From DATKCJ01 sp035513275 (GTDB lineage: Bacteria; Verrucomicrobiota; Verrucomicrobiia; Opitutales; Opitutaceae): a stretch of DNA of 6,705 nucleotides. Shown here in pieces: positions 1-5,495 of this stretch. How positions within the stretch are numbered: the first letter of the stretch is position 1; the number at the start of each line of letters is the position of its first letter. Position numbers and translations under genes: made by a program. The stretch lies in the NCBI GenBank assembly GCA_035513275.1, contig DATKCJ010000049.1:1-6705 (forward strand), in the 5' to 3' direction. The notes under the pieces were generated by a model. That model did not search any database. It worked only from the letters and a program-made list of their open reading frames with translations, and was not told the origin of the DNA.

Positions 1-1029
1 GGTGATGACACCCGCCTCATCAAGGATGATGGTGTCCTTGTTTGTGTCACCAACAGGACGCTGGATGTTTTCGACCTGTTCGAAGGCGATTGAAAGACCG
101 GTCCCGGTGATCGTGCCCGAGTTAAAGCCGGTGATGTCCCATTTGATGTCGATGCCGAGATCGACGATGACGGTGTCGTTGAGGCTGATGACGGCACCCT
201 TGATCGTGTTGACGCCGGTGTAGTTCTCTTCAACGACATCGTTCACCTTGACTTCGACAGTGATCGTTCCGGCATCGTCCCAGATGCGGAATGTCACAGC
301 ATCCGTGGAGAAGGATTTATCGATCTCGCCATTCGTCGCCGGCACACTTGAGGCGGTCGGCGGATCGTTGAAATCGCCGCCGCTTGTCGCCGCCTGCGCA
401 AAAACAGAAAGGTCCTGCGTGTGCAGGACCGTACCATCAGCAGTGATGCTGTTTGCGGAAACAGGGGAATTTTCCGTGTCACCATCAACTTGTGACGGAG
501 GCGCGTTCGCCGCGTTGAGCGACTCGGTGAGTTGTTGGGTCATCGCAGACCCGCCGTCATAAATTGAATACAGCGCCTCGGGCTCATCGGAGCCGGACGC
601 TGCATCGTTCGAAGTCGTGGTCTCGACCGCGGCTTCCACGGTGCCTTCGGCTTCATCGGAATTCGTTTCGACCGCGGCTTCGATCGTCTGACCGGCGACA
701 TCGAAGATGTCGTCAACCGCAGCTTCGGATTGCACGGCGCTTGAAGACTCGGCGTCGCTGGCGACCGAAAATTCCACAACGACCGCCGCCGGATTCTGCG
801 CGTTGATATCCTTCTCGATCAACGAATCGGTTCCATGAACCGCAGCCAATCCATCCGCCGAGAGCAGCAACCTGGGCTCGAGAGCCTCAAGGTCGAATGC
901 GTCCTGGCGTCGGCCGAGCCGATTGTTTTGTGCTTGGGAGGAAATAGCGAAGGACGGTTGGGGAGTCGTTCCTGTCTGCGGAGCAGACGCATTGGTTAAA
1001 TGCGCGCTAATTGTCCCGGTCAATCCCAC
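1..1029 (-). CDS. LEPR-XLL domain giant surface/adhesin-like protein, N-terminal 343 residues (3' partial)
   Basis: Reading the minus strand from GTG at 1029 gives an uninterrupted frame of exactly 343 codons to the window edge. Two in-frame stops (TAG, TGA) lie shortly upstream of the GTG, and AGGAG sits 6 nt before it, which fixes the start. Residues 44-59 contain FDLEALEPRLLLSAD, a clear LEPR-XLL motif, known from the N-termini of very long repetitive surface proteins. The first 43 residues are polar (Thr, Ser, Gln, Asn) with no hydrophobic signal-peptide core. Residues about 64-190 are an acidic, Ala/Ser/Thr/Glu-rich linker. From about residue 244 beta-rich sequence begins (TFRIWDDAGTITVEVKV), then WDITGFNSGTITG and FEQVENI followed by DTNKDTIIL. 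This resembles the 'FxxVENLxGGxxNDTFxF' type repeat of such adhesins. Likely role: a secreted or surface-anchored structural protein or adhesin, probably thousands of residues long. It is the last gene seen in the set and the likely client of the upstream export genes. The LEPR-XLL call is strong; the function is inferred. Confidence 0.88.
   Translation of the reverse strand, partial: MGLTGTISAHLTNASAPQTGTTPQPSFAISSQAQNNRLGRRQDAFDLEALEPRLLLSADGLAAVHGTDSLIEKDINAQNPAAVVVEFSVASDAESSSAVQSEAAVDDIFDVAGQTIEAAVETNSDEAEGTVEAAVETTTSNDAASGSDEPEALYSIYDGGSAMTQQLTESLNAANAPPSQVDGDTENSPVSANSITADGTVLHTQDLSVFAQAATSGGDFNDPPTASSVPATNGEIDKSFSTDAVTFRIWDDAGTITVEVKVNDVVEENYTGVNTIKGAVISLNDTVIVDLGIDIKWDITGFNSGTITGTGLSIAFEQVENIQRPVGDTNKDTIILDEAGVIT
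619..681 (-). repeat. Short internal repeat in the acidic linker of the LEPR-XLL protein
   Basis: The peptide EAAVET occurs twice, at residues 117-122 (positions 664-681) and 132-137 (619-636), with start points 45 nt apart. The two DNA copies share 14 identical bases (tcgaccgcggcttc on the + strand). The surrounding residues are also alike in composition (Asp/Glu/Ala/Thr). This looks like a small in-frame duplication within a flexible acidic linker rather than a folded domain. Confidence 0.6.
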
Positions 1030-1035
1030 TAATAT

Positions 1036-1040
1036 CTCCT
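1036..1040 (-). promoter_or_regulatory. Shine-Dalgarno for the LEPR-XLL gene
   Basis: The minus strand reads AGGAG, then ATATTA, then GTG at 1029. A 5-base SD core with 6-nt spacing is close to ideal. It decides the choice of GTG as start, because no ATG follows in frame until residue 163, well after the LEPR-XLL motif. Confidence 0.85.
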
Positions 1041-1103
1041 GCGTCAAAAATCAGGGAATCCCCTACGGGCCAATCAGGCGGTCTTGGAAGAAGCCATCTG
1101 AAC

Positions 1104-1129
1104 GTGACGCGAACGCCACGCGGCGTCAC
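1104..1129. repeat. Inverted repeat in the SecA-like/LEPR-XLL spacer
   Basis: GTGACGC (1104-1110) and GCGTCAC (1123-1129) are perfect 7-bp inverted arms around 12 nt. Within this, ACGCC (1113-1117) and GGCGT (1122-1126) form an alternative 5-bp hairpin with a 4-nt loop. The two folds are mutually exclusive. There is no T-run after the stem on the minus strand, so it does not look like an intrinsic terminator. It lies about 75 nt upstream of the adhesin start, in the mRNA leader if the genes are co-transcribed. It could be an operator, an mRNA-stability hairpin or chance in GC-rich DNA. Confidence 0.4.
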
Positions 1130-1165
1130 TTCGCGCGCGCCCGTCATGCGGGCACGCAATGCAGC

Positions 1166-3154
1166 TCACGCGCCCGGATTTCCGGCGAATGAGAGCGCTT
1201 CGTCGAGCCACGTATCCATTCGCATGACGGATTTTCTCGAACGAAACGCGAGCCGCTGCGCACGGATCTGCAGCATTCGAATCACCGTGTTGGCCGCGAG
1301 CTTTGAGCCGGGTGTGCGCGAGGCGATTGCGCGGCGCAGCATCCCAGTGAGCCACGGCGGCGCGAAGCGCACGAACAATTCGTCGTCGGTGCAAAGGTAG
1401 CACGTGGCCGTGCCCGCGTCGCCCTGGCGGCCCGCTCGGCCGTAGAGCTGGCGGTCGATGCGGCCGGACTCGTGATGCTCTGTCGCGATAACATGCAGCC
1501 CACCCTTCGCGGCGACACCGGCACCGAGGATGATGTCTGTGCCGCGGCCGGCCATGTTCGTTGCAATCGTGATCGCGCCTTCGCGTCCGGCCTGCGCGAT
1601 GATGCCCGCTTCCTCGCGATCGTTGAGTGCGTTGAGGAGATTGAAGACGAGCCCGGCGTGATCGAGCCGCTCCGCGAGCTGCTGGCTGAGTGCGACGCTT
1701 CGCGTGCCGACGAGCACGGGTCGTCCGCCGGCGTGGAGCTTGCGGATCTCGTCGACGACCGCGTTCAATTTCCTGTCGGGGCTCGCGTGCACGCGGACCG
1801 GAAGCTGGCGGCGGATGCACGGCCGGTTCGTCGGGATAGCGACGACGGGAAGTTTGTAGACCTGCCAGAATTCCGCTGACGCCTCGCGAGCGGTTCCGGT
1901 CATTCCGGAGATGCGCTGGTAGAGCCTGAAGAAGCGCTGGAAACTGAGCCGGGCGAGTGTCGTGTCGACCGCCGATATCTTCACGCCTTCCTTCGCCTCG
2001 ATCGCCTGGTGCAGGCCGTGGCGCCATTTGCGCATCGGCATCAGGCGGCCGGTGAACTCGTCGACGATCACGACCTCGTTGTCACGCACGACATACTGTT
2101 TGCCACGTATGAAAAACTCGCGCGCCGTCAGCGCTTGCTCGACCAGTTCGATCGGTCGCGAAGCGGAGCGCCAGGCCGTGGGCAATTGCTCAAGCCTCGA
2201 AACGACCTGGCTCTCGCCAGCCGGCAGCAACTCGACCTCGCGGTAGCGGAGATTGAGCTTGTAGTCGCGCCCGGCCTCGAGGGTCTCGGCGATCTTCCAG
2301 ACTATGCCGTAAAGCTCGTTGAGGGTCTCGTTGTCCTGCGGCGCTGAAATGATGAGCGGTGTGACAGCCTCGTCGATCAACACGCTGTCCGCCTCGTCGA
2401 CGATCGCCGTGTGCAGGCCGCGCTGGACGACCCCCTCGATGCCTTTCCACCTTGGGTTTGCCGCTTCGTAAATGAAGCGGCGGGTCGGGTGTGCGAGCGA
2501 GCCAAGTTGGATCCGATCGCGGAGGAAGTCCGCCACGATCTCCTTGCTGGTCGTGTAGGTGACGTCGTGCGAATACGCCTCCGCGCGAGCGCGATTGTCG
2601 AGCTTGCTGGTGACGAATCCGACGCTCACGCCGCACCACTCGTAGAGCGGACCCATCCACTGTGCGTCGCGCTGGGCGAGGTAGTCGTTGACGGTGATCA
2701 GGTGGACCGGTTTGCCGCACCAGCCGGCCAGCACGCCCGCGAGCCCTGCGGTGAGCGTCTTGCCCTCGCCTGTCGCCATTTCGACAAGCTTCCCATCCAG
2801 CAGGGCGAGCGCGCCCATCAACTGGACGGGATACGGCTTCTGCTTGAGTTGCCGGACCGCGGCTTCGCGAACTGCGGCAAGCGCCTGAGGCAGCATCGAT
2901 GCGACGGGGGCTCCGTTGCGGCGAAACGCCTCGCGGCACTCAAAACAACGCTGGCGCAGCGCGTGGTCGTTCAGAAACTGGTAATCCTCCGCGAGGCGGT
3001 CGATGTCCCGCGCTGTCCGCCAGAGCTTGCGGATGACCGAGCCCCGGCGCCTCCAGCGTCCGATCAGGTTGTTCACGAGCGCGTCCGCACCCTTCGGCGG
3101 ATCCTTCGGGATCCGGACGTCGCCCAGGCGGTAGTTCTCGATCAGGGTCGGCAA
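1166..3154 (-). CDS. Short SecA-like ATPase (accessory preprotein translocase motor, C-terminally reduced)
   Basis: A 662-residue protein with a SecA motor core. Visible motifs are Walker A MATGEGKT (126-133), TVNDYLAQRD (154-163), Walker B VDEAD followed by LIDEAVTPLIIS (252-270), VVIVDEFTGR (361-370) leading into GLHQAIEAKEGV, GMTGTA (417-421), TNMAGRGTDI (532-541), and GGLHVIATEHHESGRID then QLYGRAGRQGD (551-579). Residues about 271-360 match the preprotein cross-linking domain region. SecA normally has about 800-900 residues. This protein ends soon after motor domain 2, with AQRLAFRSRKSVMRMD (632-647) resembling the first helix of the helical scaffold. The rest of the scaffold, the wing domain, the two-helix finger and the zinc tail are absent. 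There is also an extra segment of about 20-25 residues near 215-240, before VQRGLHTAIVDEAD. The start is TTG with no visible Shine-Dalgarno; the next candidate in frame is GTG at codon 27. Role inferred: a cytoplasmic motor dedicated to the neighbouring surface protein. It is not the housekeeping SecA. Confidence 0.9.
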   Translation of the reverse strand: MPTLIENYRLGDVRIPKDPPKGADALVNNLIGRWRRRGSVIRKLWRTARDIDRLAEDYQFLNDHALRQRCFECREAFRRNGAPVASMLPQALAAVREAAVRQLKQKPYPVQLMGALALLDGKLVEMATGEGKTLTAGLAGVLAGWCGKPVHLITVNDYLAQRDAQWMGPLYEWCGVSVGFVTSKLDNRARAEAYSHDVTYTTSKEIVADFLRDRIQLGSLAHPTRRFIYEAANPRWKGIEGVVQRGLHTAIVDEADSVLIDEAVTPLIISAPQDNETLNELYGIVWKIAETLEAGRDYKLNLRYREVELLPAGESQVVSRLEQLPTAWRSASRPIELVEQALTAREFFIRGKQYVVRDNEVVIVDEFTGRLMPMRKWRHGLHQAIEAKEGVKISAVDTTLARLSFQRFFRLYQRISGMTGTAREASAEFWQVYKLPVVAIPTNRPCIRRQLPVRVHASPDRKLNAVVDEIRKLHAGGRPVLVGTRSVALSQQLAERLDHAGLVFNLLNALNDREEAGIIAQAGREGAITIATNMAGRGTDIILGAGVAAKGGLHVIATEHHESGRIDRQLYGRAGRQGDAGTATCYLCTDDELFVRFAPPWLTGMLRRAIASRTPGSKLAANTVIRMLQIRAQRLAFRSRKSVMRMDTWLDEALSFAGNPGA

Positions 3155-3204
3155 GGGGAAGGAAGGGAGGGACGAGTGAAAGTGAGAGGGAAGCGGAAGC
3201 CCGC

Positions 3205-3234
3205 GAGGTAGGGGCGGTTATCCTTAACCGCCCT
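3205..3234 (+). repeat. REP-like palindrome, copy 1
   Basis: GGGCGGTTA (3212-3220), loop TCCT, then TAACCGCCC (3225-3233) form a perfect 9-bp hairpin, preceded by GAGGTAG. It matches the second element at 3266-3296 in reverse orientation, through the shared frame GTAGGGGCG..TATCC..TA..CGCCCT, with stem differences that keep pairing. It lies in the spacer after the M50/HlyD gene stop. No T-run follows on the minus strand, so it is not a standard terminator, though it could stabilise or attenuate the transcript. Confidence 0.75.
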
Positions 3235-3246
3235 CAAGAACGTTCG

Positions 3247-3256
3247 TTCGCGCGAA
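3247..3256. repeat. 10-bp perfect palindrome between the REP-like elements
   Basis: TTCGCGCGAA is a perfect palindrome in the linker between the two hairpins, with a second small one, GAACGTTC, at 3238-3245. It may be part of the doublet linker. A protein-binding site is possible, but nothing in the sequence shows it. Confidence 0.3.
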
Positions 3257-3265
3257 TGCACAGAA

Positions 3266-3296
3266 AGGGCGCGTAGGGATACGCGCCCCTACCCTC
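3266..3296 (-). repeat. REP-like palindrome, copy 2 (inverted relative to copy 1)
   Basis: GGGCGCGTA (3267-3275), loop GGGA, then TACGCGCCC (3280-3288) form a perfect 9-bp hairpin. On the minus strand the flank reads GAGGGTAGGGGCGCGTATCCC, the same family as copy 1. The two copies face each other across about 31 nt, the arrangement of a REP doublet. The mobilising RAYT-type transposase, if there is one, is not in this window. Confidence 0.75.
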
Positions 3297-3314
3297 GAAG
3301 GAAGCAGTCGCACT

Positions 3315-5471
3315 TCAAATCCCATAACGGTTCTGGAGGATTTGCCGCAGTTTGCGGATCCACCGCGGGAGCAGCGGCTCGGGCGGGAGTTCGAAACGGA
3401 TGTAGCCCGAGCGGCCCTGCAACAGCGAGACGCCGGGCACCATGTCGAGCGTTGCGCGGACTTCGAAGAATGGCTCCGAGGCCTTCACGCCCGAGTCGTC
3501 TTGCAGCTCCACGGGCACTTCGCCGCCACCGCGCCAGCCGAGAGCGGCCGACGGCAGACTCTGGCGTTCCGCGGGGACGATGAGCCGGTTCGTCACGGGA
3601 ACATCTTCGCCTGCCTGGCCTTTCATCCGAACGGCGGATCCGGCAATCTCGTTCGTGAAGAGCCGGCTCGCTTCTTCCTGTGAAACGATTGCCGTAAAGA
3701 AGGTGCCGGACTCGTTGATGACCTCGCCCACCGGCGCGCCGCGCACCAGCCATGAGCCCGTGAGGTTGGCGATGTCGGGCGCGATCCAGCGACCAGCGTG
3801 GGGCGCGCGCACGACAAGTGCTTCACGACGCTCGTGCAGCGCAGCTAGAAGGTCGGTCACCGCCTTCACCCGGGTGGCGATCGGCTTGAGGTCGGCGGTT
3901 TGTTTCTCGAGAGCGCGCAGCTCGAGAGCGCGCGACTGGGCCAGCTCGGCCTCGGCGCTCTGAATCTGAAGATCGAGTTCACGGTCGGTGAGCTCCAGCA
4001 AAGGCTGCCCTGCCTCGACGAGGCTGCCGTTGGGCGTGAGCACCGCAGTGATGATGCCACCGGTGTCTGGCACTATGACCGAGTGCTGCACGGCCTGCAC
4101 GACGCCGGGCGCTCGGAAGCGGTGCGGAAACGGAATCACGTCGAGCAAAACGATGAGCACCGCGGCGATCGCGCCGACGATCATCAGGGCGCGCGGCCGG
4201 GTGCGCTCGAGCTTGGGGCTGCTCGCGAGGTAGACCACCAGCTTGCCGATCGGGATGAGCACCCACGAGATCAAGCAGGCCACCGCCATGAGTACTCCGA
4301 GGATGAGGAACCGGTCGGCCACGAAGACGAGAATCGCGGCGAAAACGAAGACGCGGTAGATGTTGCTCGAGACAGCGAACACACCGAGCCACGCAGCCTC
4401 CTTGCGGCTTCGCGCGGGATTCTTGGTGTCCTTGATGCCGAAGATGTGCTTCTCCCAGAGGTGACGAATAAACGCGGTGCCGCGCTGGTGGAGGTTCGGG
4501 ATGTCGAGCAGGTCGGAAAGGATGTAGTAGCCGTCGAAGCGCAGCAGCGGGTTCGCGTTGAACAGGAGCGTCGAGACCGACGCGATGAACATCATGTTGT
4601 AGGCGACGCTGTTGATCACCCCCTGGCCGGTGTTCGCCCACACGAAGGTCGCGATCGCGGCCACGAACACTTCCACGATCATTCCCGCGCCACCTACGAG
4701 CGCACGGTGCCACCGGCTGCGAAACGCCCATGACGAAGTCGCATCCATGTAAGGGATCGGCGTGAACAGCAGGAACATGATGCCCATCGTGTGCACCTCG
4801 CCCCCGTAGCGCCGGCAGGCGATCGCGTGGCCGAACTCGTGGATCGTCTTGATCAACACGAGTGCCACGTAGAGCCAGAACAGGTTTCCGGTGGCCAGGA
4901 TGCCCTGGCTCTGCGTCTGCAGGTCGGGGAAACGGTCCGCTACGAGCTTGAGCGCCGCGAACACGACCAGCAGCCACACGGCCGCGCCGAACCAGCTAAA
5001 GCAAATCTTCGCCAGCGGGGTGATGCTCTTGAGGAACCGGTCGGGATCGAGCAGCGGCACCCGGGCGAACATGATGTTCTTGAGGTAGGCCCGGGTCTCG
5101 CGCTGCTTCCGCTTGCGGTAGCGCTCGAAAAGCTTCGCCGTGTCGGGCGCGAGATCCGAGTGCAACAAGTTCGCGGAGTAGAGCTGGGCAAGGAGCCGGA
5201 TGACTTCCTCCTGCCCCGGCGCCTCGTCAGGCCGGTCGTCGAAGCATTCCTGCCAGACTGACTCGACCGTGCGGTCCGGCGTCAGGCGCACAAGAAACGA
5301 CCACGCCACCGGACGCACGCGGAAGAACTGGTTGTTGAACGGATCCTCGAGCACGAACCAACGCTCGCCGCGGAAACGCTGGCGGCGAACCTCGACGTGC
5401 GGTCGCAGGCTGATCCGCTGGTTCGCGATGCGAAACCAGGATTCGCTGAATGTGCCGGGTGCCTTGGCCAT
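3315..5471 (-). CDS. PqqD-like / M50 metalloprotease / HlyD-like fusion membrane protein
   Basis: 718 residues, starting at ATG 5471 with only a weak, distant purine stretch (AGAGAAA) upstream. Residues about 20-105 resemble the PqqD winged-helix fold: LRPHVEVRRQRFRGERWFVL, then a hydrophobic core and a helix ending QLYSANLL. A basic linker (117-131) follows. The membrane core has likely spans near 161-178, 196-212, 258-280, 290-305, 361-385, 387-415 and 427-447. It contains the zinc site HEFGH (211-215) and the second motif NPLLRFDGYY (307-316), both intact for an M50 site-2-type protease. After the last span, residues 455-500 form a biotinyl-lipoyl-like half (VPDTGGIITAVLTPNGSLVEAGQPLLEL). 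A coiled coil follows at about 500-550, then the second half at VVRAPHAGRWIA (553-564), then a beta region. Expected topology: PqqD part in the cytoplasm, HlyD part in the periplasm. It starts 24 nt after the preceding adaptor gene, so the two are surely one operon. Inferred role: a membrane component of an export or processing complex. The substrate is unknown, and proteolysis is likely but unproven. Confidence 0.9.
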   Translation of the reverse strand: MAKAPGTFSESWFRIANQRISLRPHVEVRRQRFRGERWFVLEDPFNNQFFRVRPVAWSFLVRLTPDRTVESVWQECFDDRPDEAPGQEEVIRLLAQLYSANLLHSDLAPDTAKLFERYRKRKQRETRAYLKNIMFARVPLLDPDRFLKSITPLAKICFSWFGAAVWLLVVFAALKLVADRFPDLQTQSQGILATGNLFWLYVALVLIKTIHEFGHAIACRRYGGEVHTMGIMFLLFTPIPYMDATSSWAFRSRWHRALVGGAGMIVEVFVAAIATFVWANTGQGVINSVAYNMMFIASVSTLLFNANPLLRFDGYYILSDLLDIPNLHQRGTAFIRHLWEKHIFGIKDTKNPARSRKEAAWLGVFAVSSNIYRVFVFAAILVFVADRFLILGVLMAVACLISWVLIPIGKLVVYLASSPKLERTRPRALMIVGAIAAVLIVLLDVIPFPHRFRAPGVVQAVQHSVIVPDTGGIITAVLTPNGSLVEAGQPLLELTDRELDLQIQSAEAELAQSRALELRALEKQTADLKPIATRVKAVTDLLAALHERREALVVRAPHAGRWIAPDIANLTGSWLVRGAPVGEVINESGTFFTAIVSQEEASRLFTNEIAGSAVRMKGQAGEDVPVTNRLIVPAERQSLPSAALGWRGGGEVPVELQDDSGVKASEPFFEVRATLDMVPGVSLLQGRSGYIRFELPPEPLLPRWIRKLRQILQNRYGI

Positions 5472-5495
5472 GTCAGTGCGTGTTTCTCTGTGCCG

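Noticed and set aside
248..562. 104-codon plus-strand frame opposite the LEPR-XLL gene
   Set aside because: The minus strand holds a continuous frame with a good ribosome-binding site and a known motif. The plus-strand product has no support.
1055..1072. GTAGGGGATTCCC on the minus strand as a third, degenerate REP-like copy
   Set aside because: Only the first few bases agree with the elements at 3205-3296 and no long stem forms, so this is probably chance.
1040..1080. Possible sigma-70 promoter (TTGGCC ... TGATTT) before the LEPR-XLL gene
   Set aside because: The match to -35 and -10 consensus is poor and the spacing of 14 nt is too short, so no promoter can be supported.
1074..2027. 317-codon open frame on the minus strand inside the SecA-like gene
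   Set aside because: It lies in another frame of a gene with unmistakable SecA motifs. Its product is arginine-rich low-complexity sequence typical of GC-rich shadow frames.
1166..3154. Housekeeping secA
   Set aside because: The protein is too short, lacks most of the C-terminal scaffold, wing and zinc tail, and sits in an accessory cluster.
2411..3211. 266-codon open frame on the plus strand antisense to the SecA-like gene
   Set aside because: No recognisable domain, and it is fully antisense to a well-supported gene. Long antisense frames are common in GC-rich coding DNA.
3205..3296. The two strong hairpins as Rho-independent terminators
   Set aside because: Neither stem is followed by a T-run on the minus strand where the genes are read, and their mutual similarity fits a REP-like repeat pair better.
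3900..4733. 277-codon plus-strand frame opposite the M50/HlyD gene
   Set aside because: Composition is rich in Glu/Arg/Asp/His without a fold signature, and the opposite strand encodes clear M50 and HlyD motifs.
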